From an uncultured Syntrophobacterales bacterium (GTDB lineage Bacteria > Desulfobacterota > Syntrophia > Syntrophales > UBA5619), in assembly GCA_903903205.1 (NCBI GenBank), contig CAIUXU010000188.1, forward strand, positions 1 through 9,899: a stretch of DNA of 9,899 bases, given 5' to 3'. Under the pieces are notes generated by a model that did no database searches, was not told where the DNA came from, and worked only from the letters and a program-made list of their open reading frames with translations. Positions 1 to 7,377 of the stretch are shown one piece after another. Each line of letters starts with the position of its first letter. Positions within the stretch are counted from its first letter, which is position 1. Made by a program: the position numbers and the translations under genes.

Positions 1-1
1 G

Positions 2-376
2 GTGGTTGTTCTCTGTGCCGCCTATCTCCACGACATCGGCATTCCCGAAGCCGAGCGCAAGCATGGCAACGCCGAGGCGAAATATCAGGAAGAGGAGGGG
101 CCGTTGGTCGCCAGGGAGATTTTGGCAAAACTTTCGGCAAGCCGGGAGATCATTGATGAGGTCTGCGACATCATCGGCCGCCATCATCACCCCCGCGCCG
201 AGGAAAGCGTCAATTTCAGGATTGTCTATGACGCTGACCTGATAACAAATCTTGAGGAACAGGAAGAATCGATGGAGAAAGAAAGGTTGGCCGGCAGGGT
301 CGAAGAATCTTTTTTGACGATCGGCGGTCGTAAACTGGCAGGCGAGGTGCTTAAGCCAGGGAGGAAATTCAGATAA
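2..376 (+). CDS. HD-domain phosphohydrolase, 3' part (5' truncated by window edge)
   Basis: This is the C-terminal 124 residues of an HD-superfamily metal-dependent phosphohydrolase. The HD doublet is seen in AAYLHDIG (H10, D11 of the visible part). A histidine cluster (H61-H63) follows, and then an aspartate-rich segment VYDADLI (D77, D79). These match the HD...H...D metal-ligand order of the family; the first histidine would lie upstream, outside the window. The open frame runs to the window edge. The GTG at base 2 is in the middle of the domain, so it is not a credible start and the gene is partial. The stop at 374-376 is 18 bp before the ferredoxin gene, suggesting one operon. The substrate cannot be told: HD proteins of this size hydrolyse nucleotides or other phosphoesters, and many are uncharacterised. 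Family confidence is high, function unknown. Confidence 0.85.
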   Translation: MVVLCAAYLHDIGIPEAERKHGNAEAKYQEEEGPLVAREILAKLSASREIIDEVCDIIGRHHHPRAEESVNFRIVYDADLITNLEEQEESMEKERLAGRVEESFLTIGGRKLAGEVLKPGRKFR

Positions 377-394
377 AACGAAAAGGAGTGCATC

Positions 395-1138
395 ATGATA
401 ATCAAACGCAAGATCATAAGGATCGATGAGGAGAAATGCGACGGTTGCGGGCAGTGCGTGCCATCCTGCGCGGAAGGCGCCATTCAGATTGTTGACGGCA
501 AGGCCCGTCTGGCGGCGGAAAAGTATTGCGACGGCCTCGGCGCCTGTCTCGGAGAATGTCCCCAGGATGCTCTCCATATCGAGGAGCGGGAAGCGGAAGA
601 TTTTGATGAAAAGGCCGTGGAGCATCACCTGAAAACGGCGGCGCCGCTGCCTCAAGATGCGCCGACCCTGGCCTGCGGCTGCCCTTCGACCCGGATGCAG
701 AGCTTTGCCAAGCCAATGACCGCCTGTGAAGCTGCTAACAAGCCTGCTTCTCACGAGGGTGGCGTCTCTGCTCTCTCCCATTGGCCGGTGCAGATCAAGC
801 TGGTGCCGCACACCGCGCCATTCCTGAAGGGGGCGGATCTGCTCGTTGCCGCCGACTGCACGCCCTTTGCCTACCCCAATTTCCATCGTGATTTTCTGCA
901 AGGCAAAGTGCTCATGGTTGGATGCCCAAAATTCGACGACGCCGATGATTACCTCCGGAAATTTACCGATATTTTCAAAATGTCGGGGGTGAAGAGCGTG
1001 ACGGTGGTCACGATGGAAGTGCCCTGCTGTCAGGGGTTGCCGGTGATCGTAAAAAGAGGGATGGCGGCGGCCAATTCGGATATTCCGATGCGTCACATCA
1101 CCGTGAGTGTTCAAGGGGAAATTCTCGGGAGGGAATAG
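395..1138 (+). CDS. 4Fe-4S ferredoxin-type protein with a C-terminal domain of unknown function
   Basis: This 247-residue cytoplasmic protein has no signal peptide or membrane segment. A bacterial-ferredoxin domain occupies about residues 5-65. The first cluster motif is complete: C15-x2-C18-x2-C21-x3-C25. The second is C45-x5-C51-x3-C55-P; a leucine (L48) stands where the usual second cysteine would be, so that cluster has at most three motif cysteines unless another residue helps. The rest (about 85-247) is rich in further cysteines: C94 and C96 in ACGCP, C111, C155, C177 (GCPKFDD), and the adjacent pair C211-C212 (PCCQG). These could bind another cofactor or serve in redox chemistry. The ATG at 395 is preceded by AAGGAG with 7-nt spacing. 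The gene follows the HD gene by 18 bp. A role as an electron carrier or redox accessory protein in an anaerobe is inferred; its partner is not visible here. Confidence 0.85.
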   Translation: MIIKRKIIRIDEEKCDGCGQCVPSCAEGAIQIVDGKARLAAEKYCDGLGACLGECPQDALHIEEREAEDFDEKAVEHHLKTAAPLPQDAPTLACGCPSTRMQSFAKPMTACEAANKPASHEGGVSALSHWPVQIKLVPHTAPFLKGADLLVAADCTPFAYPNFHRDFLQGKVLMVGCPKFDDADDYLRKFTDIFKMSGVKSVTVVTMEVPCCQGLPVIVKRGMAAANSDIPMRHITVSVQGEILGRE

Positions 1139-1161
1139 CGGGCCCTTCGACCGGTATTTTT
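1125..1161 (+). terminator. Weak intrinsic terminator candidate after the ferredoxin gene
   Basis: An imperfect hairpin pairs TCGGGAGGG (1125-1133) with CCCTTCGA (1143-1150), with one G-T pair and one bulged G. Five T residues follow at 1157-1161, six bases beyond the stem. It overlaps the ferredoxin stop codon and reaches the cysA stop codon on the other strand. The distance from stem to T run is longer than usual, so this is only a candidate. The convergent gene ends leave no room for any larger terminator between the two genes. Confidence 0.3.
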
Positions 1162-2228
1162 CATATCTGGTAATCATCCATAAAAACCCTCATGTTACGC
1201 GGTCGTGCAAAGACCCGTTCCCCTTTTTTGAGGGCAAGTTTGCGAAACGCCTCACGGGTCAGTTCGGCCTCTACTGTCTCGCTGGTTTCATTGAGCTTCA
1301 GGATAACCCGCACGGACGAACCGACAGCCTGGATGTGGGCAACCTCCGCTGCCATACCGGCATCGCCCGGTGTACGTTCCACACCGAGATCGTGCGAACG
1401 GACATAGCCGACGGCCGGGGCGTCATCGGCGGCGATATGTTCGGGAGCAGCCAATTCAATCCCGCCGAGATAGGCCTGCCCTTTGTTGACACGGCCATGA
1501 AACAGATTGACATTGCCGAGGAAATTCATGACAAACGGGGTGGCCGGATGTTCATACACCTCCTCCGACGTCCCGACCTGTTCCACGCGACCGGAGTTCA
1601 TCACGACAATGAAATCGGCCACCTCCAGTGCCTCCTCCTGATCATGGGTGACGAACACGCTTGTCAACTGGATTTCATCATGGAGCTGCCGCAGCCAGCG
1701 GCGCAGTTCTGTTCGAACCTGCGCATCCAGGGCGCCGAATGGTTCATCCAGCAGCAGGATCTGCGGCTCCACGGCCAGGGCGCGGGCCAGTGCAACCCGC
1801 TGCCGTTGCCCGCCGGATAGTTGCGACGGGTAACGGTCCATCAAAACCTCCAGTTGCACCAGTTGCAGCAATTTTTTTACCTTATCCCGAATCTCCTCAT
1901 CCGACGGTCGGGAAGCCCTTGGCTTCACACGCAACCCGAAGGCCACATTCTGCGCAACGGTCATATGCCGGAACAACGCATAGTGTTGAAAGACGAATCC
2001 GACATGGCGTTCGCGGACATGGCGACGGGTGGCATCCTCGCCATCGAAACGGATCGTTCCCGAATCAGGCGTCTCCAGACCGGCGATGATTCGCAGAAGG
2101 GTCGTTTTCCCGGAACCGGAGGGACCGAGCAGGGCGACCAGTTGTCCGGAGGGGATGGTCAGATTTACATCGGCCAGGGCCGTGAAACTACCAAATTTCT
2201 TGCCGATATTATCGATCTCGATGCTCAT
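1161..2228 (-). CDS. cysA: Sulfate/thiosulfate ABC transporter ATP-binding protein CysA
   Basis: This is the ATPase subunit that powers sulfate or thiosulfate import through CysT-CysW. All nucleotide-binding motifs are present in 355 residues. They are Walker A GPSGSGKT (35-42), Q-loop Q81, the ABC signature LSGGQ (137-141), Walker B ILLLDEP (157-163), D-loop GALD (165-168) and H-loop H195. A C-terminal regulatory region of about 120 residues follows, with a short TOBE-like part, as is usual for CysA/PotA-type ATPases. The start ATG at 2228 has AAGGA about 7 nt upstream. This ribosome site begins inside the TAA stop of cysW, nine bases away, so the two genes are probably translationally coupled. 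It is the last gene of the operon. Position beside two sulfate permease genes and a sulfate-binding protein makes this assignment firmer than homology alone, since CysA-type ATPases resemble those for other substrates. Confidence 0.96.
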   Translation of the reverse strand: MSIEIDNIGKKFGSFTALADVNLTIPSGQLVALLGPSGSGKTTLLRIIAGLETPDSGTIRFDGEDATRRHVRERHVGFVFQHYALFRHMTVAQNVAFGLRVKPRASRPSDEEIRDKVKKLLQLVQLEVLMDRYPSQLSGGQRQRVALARALAVEPQILLLDEPFGALDAQVRTELRRWLRQLHDEIQLTSVFVTHDQEEALEVADFIVVMNSGRVEQVGTSEEVYEHPATPFVMNFLGNVNLFHGRVNKGQAYLGGIELAAPEHIAADDAPAVGYVRSHDLGVERTPGDAGMAAEVAHIQAVGSSVRVILKLNETSETVEAELTREAFRKLALKKGERVFARPRNMRVFMDDYQI

Positions 2229-2237
2229 CTGCTTTCC

Positions 2238-3104
2238 TTAGAAGTGTAATTGTTCTTTCATTCTCCAACCAACCAGGCTCTTGACGACCAGGGTAACCAA
2301 GGCTAATAAAACCAGCAGCGAGGCCACCGCAAACGCGGCTGCATAATGATACTCGTTGTAGAGGATCTCCACATACAACGGGATGGTGTTTGTCAGCCCG
2401 CGGATACGCCCCGAGACCACGGAGACCGCTCCGAACTCGCCCATGGCCCGGGCGTTGCAGATGATAATCCCGTAGAGGATTCCCCACCGGATGTGGGGAA
2501 GCGTCACCCGGAGGAAAGTCTGCCAGCCGTTCGCACCGAGTACCGCTGCCGCCTCCTCTTCATCCCTTCCCTGGACATCCATGAGTGGAATCAGCTCGCG
2601 CGCCACAAACGGAAAGGTGACGAAAACCGTGGCAATGATAATCCCGGGTACCGCAAAGATGATCTTGATCCCGTGAGCGCTAAGCCAGGGACCGAGCCAG
2701 CCGTGGAGACCAAAAATGAGCACATAGATCAGCCCCGAGATGACCGGAGAGACCGAAAAAGGCAGATCGATCAAGGTGATCAGGAGGTTCTTCCCCGGGA
2801 AATCGAACTTGGTGATGGCCCAGGAGGCGGCGATGCCGAAGATCAGGTTAAGCGGAACGCTGATGGCCGCGACGGTCAGGGTAAGGCGAATCGCAGCCAG
2901 GGCGTCCGGTTCCCAGAGCGCAGCCAGATAGACCGACCACCCCTTTTCCAGCGCCTGGACGAATACGGCAGCCAGGGGGAGCAAGAGAAACAGCCCAAAA
3001 AATAATATCGCCAGTGCGATCAGCAGCCAGCGGATCGGCGCCGGTTCGGTGAGATTTTCCGGTCTCATCAAGGTTCCCTGAGATGGTTGTGTGCCGATAT
3101 TCAT
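2238..3104 (-). CDS. cysW: Sulfate ABC transporter permease CysW
   Basis: This is one of the two inner-membrane subunits of the sulfate/thiosulfate importer, 288 residues long. About six hydrophobic segments can be seen, the first at about 26-50, others near 70-95, 105-130, 140-165, 205-225 and 245-275. The cytoplasmic EAA loop that docks on the ATPase is present at about 172-187 (EEEAAAVLGANGWQTF). Its closing segment YNEYHYAAAFAVAS and its place between cysT and cysA identify it as CysW rather than CysT. The chosen ATG at 3104 has AGGG upstream in the 19-bp gap after cysT. A second in-frame ATG twelve codons later is possible but lies nearer the first membrane helix. Confidence 0.94.
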   Translation of the reverse strand: MNIGTQPSQGTLMRPENLTEPAPIRWLLIALAILFFGLFLLLPLAAVFVQALEKGWSVYLAALWEPDALAAIRLTLTVAAISVPLNLIFGIAASWAITKFDFPGKNLLITLIDLPFSVSPVISGLIYVLIFGLHGWLGPWLSAHGIKIIFAVPGIIIATVFVTFPFVARELIPLMDVQGRDEEEAAAVLGANGWQTFLRVTLPHIRWGILYGIIICNARAMGEFGAVSVVSGRIRGLTNTIPLYVEILYNEYHYAAAFAVASLLVLLALVTLVVKSLVGWRMKEQLHF

Positions 3105-3123
3105 TACGTTTCCCTGTCATTCA

Positions 3124-3954
3124 TCAGTCTATGTACCTTCTGCTCCACCGCTGCAGCAGGTTGATCGTCAAAAGCAGGACAAAGGAGGCGGCCAGCATCA
3201 CCGATGCAATCGCCGTAGCGCCGCTGTAGTTGAACTGCTCCAGTTTTGTGATGATCAAAAGAGAGGTGATCTCCGAGACCATCGGCATATTTCCGGCAAT
3301 GAAGATGACCGACCCATATTCCCCCACCGACCGCGCGAAGGCCAGCGCAAATCCCGTTAGAATCGAGGGGAACAGCGTGGGTAGCAGAACATAGCGAAAG
3401 GTCTGCCAGCGGTTCGCCCCCAGACAGACGGCGGCCTCTTCCGTCTCCGTTTCTATGTCTTCGATCACCGGTTGCAGCGTCCGGACCACGAAAGGAAGGC
3501 TGATGATGATCATGGCGATCACGATCCCTGCGGGCGTGTAAGCCACTTTCAGCCCCCACGGCTCCAGCAGGGAACCGATCCAGCCGTTTGCCGAGTAGAC
3601 CGTCGCCAGGGCAATCCCGATCACGGCAGTCGGCAGGGCAAACGGGAGATCCACCAGGGCATCGATGATATGCCTGCCGGGGAATCGATACCGGACCAGC
3701 ACCCAGGCCAGCAGGGTGCCGAAGACGGCGTTGACGGATGCGGCAATCAAAGCCGAACCGAAGGTAACCCGGTAGGAAGCCATCACCCTCGGCGAGGTGA
3801 CGGTTTCGATGAATTCCGCCCCGGTCATTCCTGCCGTCCTGAAGATCAGCGCCGAAAGTGGAATGAGCACAATCAAGCTGAGGTAGAAAACGGTGTAGCC
3901 AAACGTCAGGCCGAAGCCGGGCAGAACGCTTTTACGCGTAATTGAAAACATCAT
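3124..3954 (-). CDS. cysT: Sulfate ABC transporter permease CysT (CysU)
   Basis: This is the second inner-membrane permease of the sulfate/thiosulfate importer, 276 residues, expected to pair with CysW. The hydrophobic segments lie at about 15-38, 62-88, 97-120, 138-160, 190-210 and 245-268. The EAA loop (ETEEAAVCLGANRWQTF, about 160-176) is nearly the same as that of CysW, as expected for two permeases that contact the same ATPase dimer. The conserved stretch RSVGEYGSVIFIAGN after it is typical of CysT. The gene starts with ATGATG. The ribosome site GGAAGG is 4 nt from the first ATG (3954) and 7 nt from the second (3951), so the second may be the true start; the protein differs by one residue. 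It is 21 bp downstream of sbp and 19 bp upstream of cysW. Confidence 0.94.
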   Translation of the reverse strand: MMFSITRKSVLPGFGLTFGYTVFYLSLIVLIPLSALIFRTAGMTGAEFIETVTSPRVMASYRVTFGSALIAASVNAVFGTLLAWVLVRYRFPGRHIIDALVDLPFALPTAVIGIALATVYSANGWIGSLLEPWGLKVAYTPAGIVIAMIIISLPFVVRTLQPVIEDIETETEEAAVCLGANRWQTFRYVLLPTLFPSILTGFALAFARSVGEYGSVIFIAGNMPMVSEITSLLIITKLEQFNYSGATAIASVMLAASFVLLLTINLLQRWSRRYID

Positions 3955-3975
3955 GACGCCTTCCCGGATTCTCCG

Positions 3976-4986
3976 TTATTTCTTGGTGTAGATCTGATCA
4001 AAGAAACCACCGTCGTCGAAGTGGGCCTTCTGGGCCTTCCGCCAGTCGCCGAACACCGAGTCGATGGTAAAGAGCTGGAGCGCCGGAAGCTTGGAGGCTG
4101 CCGCGGCGATCTTCTTGTTGATCGGCCGGTAATAATGCTTTGCGGCGATCTGCTGCCCCTCGTCGGTGTACAGGTATTTCAGGTATTCCTCGGCAACGGC
4201 GCGGGTCCCGCGCTTGTCCACAACTTTGTCCACCACGGTGACCGGTGGTTCGGCCAGGATGCTGAGAGAAGGGGTCACAATCTCGAATTTGTCGGGCCCC
4301 AGTTCGTTAATCGCCAGAAACGCCTCATTCTCCCAGGCCAGAAACACATCGCCGATGCCGCGCTGGACAAATGTCGTGGTGGATCCCCGGGCTCCCGAAT
4401 CGAGAACTGGGACATTTACGAAGAGTTGCTTGACGAAGGCTCTTGCCGATGCCTCATTTCCGCCTTTCTGTCTTAGCGCAAACCCCCAGGCGGCCAGATA
4501 ATTCCAGCGGGCGCCTCCCGATGTCTTCGGATTCGGGGTGATCACCGAGGTCCCCGGTTTGACCAGATCGCTCCAGTCCTTGATCTTCTTCGGATTTCCC
4601 TTGCGAACCAGAAAGACGATCGTGGAGGTGTACGGGGCGCTGTTGTTGGAGAGTCTCTTCTGCCACCCTTCTTTGATCAACCCCTTCTCCTGGATCACGT
4701 CGATGTCATAGGCCAAAGCGAGGGTCACAACATCTGCTTCCAGTCCGTCGATTACCGAACGTGCCTGCGTCCCCGATCCACCATGAGACTGCCTGACGGT
4801 CACAGCCTCTCCTGTTTTCTTCTGCCAATAACTGCCGAAGACCTTGTTGAAATCCTGATACAGCTCACGGGTCGGATCATAAGAGACATTGAGCAATATC
4901 AATGGGTCGGCCGCCAGCGTGGGAAGAACCGACAAAACGAGGATGGATAGAGTTGCCAGTGTCGTAAATATATTCTTTCTTTTCAC
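3976..4986 (-). CDS. sbp: Periplasmic sulfate-binding protein
   Basis: This is the substrate-binding subunit that captures sulfate in the periplasm and hands it to CysT-CysW. Residues 1-25 form a Sec signal peptide: basic KRK at 2-4, a hydrophobic core, and cleavage likely after TLA or LAA at 25-26. Family signatures are NVSYDPTRELY (33-43), QSHGGSGTQA (66-75), NPKTSGGARWNY (152-163) and the GARGSTTTF segment near 198-206. These fit the Sbp/CysP family and argue against molybdate-binding ModA. At 336 residues it has normal length. The start codon is GTG (4984-4986), not ATG, with AAGGAG 7 nt upstream; no better start exists because the signal peptide begins here. Thiosulfate binding is also possible, as Sbp and CysP overlap in substrate, and the sequence alone does not separate them. 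Confidence 0.94.
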   Translation of the reverse strand: MKRKNIFTTLATLSILVLSVLPTLAADPLILLNVSYDPTRELYQDFNKVFGSYWQKKTGEAVTVRQSHGGSGTQARSVIDGLEADVVTLALAYDIDVIQEKGLIKEGWQKRLSNNSAPYTSTIVFLVRKGNPKKIKDWSDLVKPGTSVITPNPKTSGGARWNYLAAWGFALRQKGGNEASARAFVKQLFVNVPVLDSGARGSTTTFVQRGIGDVFLAWENEAFLAINELGPDKFEIVTPSLSILAEPPVTVVDKVVDKRGTRAVAEEYLKYLYTDEGQQIAAKHYYRPINKKIAAAASKLPALQLFTIDSVFGDWRKAQKAHFDDGGFFDQIYTKK

Positions 4987-5001
4987 TATAATTCTCCTTC
5001 T

Positions 5002-5925
5002 TTATGGTTTGAACAGCCAGGTGGAGAGGTAACGCTCTCCGGTGTCGGGCAGCACCACCACAATCAGTTTTCCGGTGTTTTCCGGCCTTTTTGCGACCTC
5101 CAGGCCCGCCCAAAGGGCCGCTCCACTCGATATTCCGACGAGGATACCCTCTTCACGGGCGAGACGGCGTGCGATGATCCCCGCATTGTCATTGGAGACC
5201 TTGACGATCTCATCGATGATCCCCCGGTTGAGAATTCCGGGGACGAAACCTGCCCCGATTCCCTGGATCTTGTGCGGTCCGGCCTGCCCCCCCGAAAGCA
5301 CGGGCGAGCCTTCCGGTTCGACCGCGATCGCCTTGAATCCGGGCTTTCTCGCCTTTAAAACCTCGGCGACGCCCGTCACGGTTCCCCCTGTCCCGACGCC
5401 GGCCACAAGGATATCCACCTGTCCATCCGTATCTGCCCAGATCTCCTCCGCAGTGGTTTGCCGATGGATCTCCGGGTTTGCCGGATTGTTGAATTGCTGG
5501 AGGATCACGGCGCCGGGTGTTGCCGCCGCCAGCTCTTCCGCCTTCAGGATCGCCCCCTTCATTCCCTCGGCCCCCGGTGTCAGGACAAGTGTTGCGCCGA
5601 AAATCTCCAAGAGCTGACGCCGCTCAATACTCATCGTGTCCGGCATCGCCAGAATCAGGCGATAGCCCTTCGCCGCCGCCACAAAAGCCAGCGCGATCCC
5701 GGTGTTGCCACTGGTCGGCTCGATGATGACCGACCCCTTTTTCAAAAGACCTTTTTTCTCGGCATCCTCGATCATGGAGACGCCGATCCGATCCTTCACG
5801 CTGGAGAGAGGATTGAAAGACTCCAGTTTAACAACCACTTGCCCTTTGGAACCTTCCGTGATCCGATTCAGCCTGACCAAGGGCGTACGCCCGATCGTCT
5901 TGGTAATGTCATCGTATATTTTCAT
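5002..5925 (-). CDS. cysK: Cysteine synthase A (O-acetylserine sulfhydrylase), operon copy
   Basis: This PLP enzyme of fold type II makes cysteine from O-acetylserine and sulfide in the cytoplasm. Its 307 residues are the usual length. The PLP lysine is K44 in SSVKDRIG. The substrate loop TSGNTG is at 71-76, the phosphate-binding glycine loop GVGTGGT at 176-182, and the GISSGA segment that contacts the PLP ring at 264-269. Aspartate follows the lysine, whereas the second copy at 8919-9881 has cysteine there. The ribosome site GGAAGG is about 10 nt before the ATG, separated by an A-rich run. The gene is second in the operon, 34 bp after metY and 15 bp before sbp, which links cysteine formation to sulfate uptake. 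A CysM-type preference for other sulfur donors cannot be fully excluded, but the motifs favour CysK. Confidence 0.93.
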   Translation of the reverse strand: MKIYDDITKTIGRTPLVRLNRITEGSKGQVVVKLESFNPLSSVKDRIGVSMIEDAEKKGLLKKGSVIIEPTSGNTGIALAFVAAAKGYRLILAMPDTMSIERRQLLEIFGATLVLTPGAEGMKGAILKAEELAAATPGAVILQQFNNPANPEIHRQTTAEEIWADTDGQVDILVAGVGTGGTVTGVAEVLKARKPGFKAIAVEPEGSPVLSGGQAGPHKIQGIGAGFVPGILNRGIIDEIVKVSNDNAGIIARRLAREEGILVGISSGAALWAGLEVAKRPENTGKLIVVVLPDTGERYLSTWLFKP

Positions 5926-5959
5926 GTTTTTTTGACCTTCCTTTCGTTAAATTTTAATG

Positions 5960-7258
5960 TCAGGCTACTGTCTTTTTTAGGGCCTGATCGATGTCTTCCT
6001 TGATATCCTCCTCGTTTTCCAGCCCGATCGAGAGGCGGATGAAATCCGGTGTCACCCCCGTCACGGCCTGCTCCTCTTTCGTCAATTGTGAATGGGTCGT
6101 CGATGCCGGATGGATCACGAGACTCTTGGCATCACCGATATTGGCAAGGTGTGACAGGAGCTTTACGGAATTGATGAATTTCTTCCCCGCCTCCAGCCCG
6201 CCCTTGATCCCGAAACCGACGAGAGCGCCATAATGTTTTCCAAGGTATTTCTTGGCCAGGGCATGACTCGGATGATCCTCCAGACCCGGATAGTTGACCC
6301 AGCTCACCAAGGGATGATTTTTCAGAAATTTGGCAACCGCCAGCGCATTTTCGGAGTGCTGCTTTTGTCGAAGCGGCAGGGTTTCCAGCCCTTGGAGAAA
6401 CAGAAAGGCATTGAACGGACTCAGGGCGGCCCCGATATCACGCAGGAGCTGCACCCGCGCCTTGAGGATAAAGGCTACATTTCCGAGACCGGGGAAGTTC
6501 CCGAAGACATCCCAGAATTTCAGGCCGTGATAGCTCGGATCCGGTTCAGTGAATTCGGGAAACTTGCCGTTCCCCCAGTTGAACTTGCCCGCGTCAACGA
6601 TCACGCCACCGACCGAGGTGCCGTGGCCGCCGATGAACTTCGTGGCTGACGTTGCCAGGATATCGGCCCCGTAGTCGATCGGCTTCACCAGACCGACACC
6701 TACGGTGTTGTCCACAATGAATGGAATCCCTGCTTCATGCGCGATCTTCGCAATTGCCTCAAAATCGGGAATATCCAGTTTGGGGTTGCCGATTGTTTCG
6801 GCGTAGATTCCCCTCGTCTTCTCGGTGATCGCCTTTTTGAACGCCTCCGGGTTATGGGAGTCGACAAACTTCACCGTCCGCCCCAGCTTGGGGAGGGTAT
6901 AGTGGAACAGTTGATAGGTACCCCCGTAGAGATTATCCGCGGAGACGATTTCATCCCCCACCTGGGTGATGTTCAAAATGGCCAGCGTCTCGGCTGCCTG
7001 CCCGGAAGAGACCGCCAGAGCGCCTGTCCCCCCCTCGATCGCGGCGATCCTCTTTTCAAAGACGTCGTTTGTCGGATTCATGATCCGGGTATAGATGTTC
7101 CCGAACTGCTTCAGTCCAAAAAGATTGGCTGCATGTTCGGTATCATTGAATACATAGGATGTGGTCTGGTAAATGGGCACCGCCCGCGCCCCTGTCGCAG
7201 GGTCGGGGCTCTCCTGGCCGGCATGCAACGCCAACGTTTCCAATCTTCTTTGTGTCAT
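5960..7258 (-). CDS. metY: O-acetylhomoserine sulfhydrylase (homocysteine synthase)
   Basis: This cytoplasmic PLP enzyme of the Cys/Met metabolism (gamma-family) fold makes homocysteine directly from O-acetylhomoserine and sulfide, so methionine can be made without cystathionine. It has 432 residues, typical of MetY and longer than MetB/MetC-type enzymes (about 380-400). The PLP lysine is K207 in SATKFIGGHG, the ring-nitrogen aspartate D183 in IVDNT, and the phosphate-contact segment YTRIMNPT is at 56-63. SSGQAA (84-89) and Y111 complete the cofactor pocket. A C-terminal HPASTTHSQL motif is also typical. It is the first gene of the operon, with a strong AAAAGGAGG ribosome site before the ATG at 7258 and a promoter candidate in the gap upstream. 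O-succinylhomoserine as an alternative acyl donor cannot be ruled out. Confidence 0.95.
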   Translation of the reverse strand: MTQRRLETLALHAGQESPDPATGARAVPIYQTTSYVFNDTEHAANLFGLKQFGNIYTRIMNPTNDVFEKRIAAIEGGTGALAVSSGQAAETLAILNITQVGDEIVSADNLYGGTYQLFHYTLPKLGRTVKFVDSHNPEAFKKAITEKTRGIYAETIGNPKLDIPDFEAIAKIAHEAGIPFIVDNTVGVGLVKPIDYGADILATSATKFIGGHGTSVGGVIVDAGKFNWGNGKFPEFTEPDPSYHGLKFWDVFGNFPGLGNVAFILKARVQLLRDIGAALSPFNAFLFLQGLETLPLRQKQHSENALAVAKFLKNHPLVSWVNYPGLEDHPSHALAKKYLGKHYGALVGFGIKGGLEAGKKFINSVKLLSHLANIGDAKSLVIHPASTTHSQLTKEEQAVTGVTPDFIRLSIGLENEEDIKEDIDQALKKTVA

Positions 7259-7296
7259 TTTCTTTTCCTCCTTTTATTAGGTTTATATATCATCAC

Positions 7297-7325
7297 AATT
7301 CCCATTGAATTTGTAGATAATACAA
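7297..7325. promoter_or_regulatory. Twin inverted repeats at the metY promoter (possible operator)
   Basis: Two dyads of the same design, a 5-bp arm, a 5-bp spacer and a 5-bp arm, sit side by side. AATTC-n5-GAATT spans 7297-7311 and TTGTA-n5-TACAA spans 7311-7325 (plus-strand reading). The second covers the -10 region and the first covers the probable transcription start, which is where a repressor would act. Arms of five bases in AT-rich DNA can arise by chance, and the two arm sequences differ, so this is a tentative call. Confidence 0.3.
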
Positions 7326-7342
7326 TCGAAAAAAAATGTCAA
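7314..7342 (-). promoter_or_regulatory. Candidate promoter of the metY-cysK-sbp-cysTWA operon
   Basis: On the - strand a perfect TTGACA (-35) lies at 7342-7337. The -10 position is ambiguous. TATTAT (five of six consensus bases) starts after only 14 bp, while TATCTA (three of six) starts after 17 bp. The start of transcription would be near 7305, leaving a leader of about 50 nt before metY. That is too short for a common riboswitch, so control by a DNA-binding protein is more likely. No hairpin terminator of the upstream lipoprotein gene is seen, so some read-through is possible. Confidence 0.5.
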
Positions 7343-7377
7343 GCGAAATTTTGGTTTGTGGATTCTCCTGTTTGCGC

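Noticed and set aside
1107..1820. A 237-codon open frame on the + strand
   Set aside because: It lies opposite cysA, which has every ABC motif in place. The + frame overlaps the ferredoxin gene end and shows no recognisable domain, so it is a shadow of the cysA codon pattern.
2346..3005. A 219-codon open frame on the + strand
   Set aside because: It is antisense to cysW, has a low-complexity charged composition and no ribosome site I can support.
3976..4986. Molybdate or tungstate binding protein instead of a sulfate one
   Set aside because: The NVSYDPTRELY and NPKTSGGARWNY signatures and the presence of two different permease genes fit the sulfate family, whereas molybdate systems usually have one permease gene.
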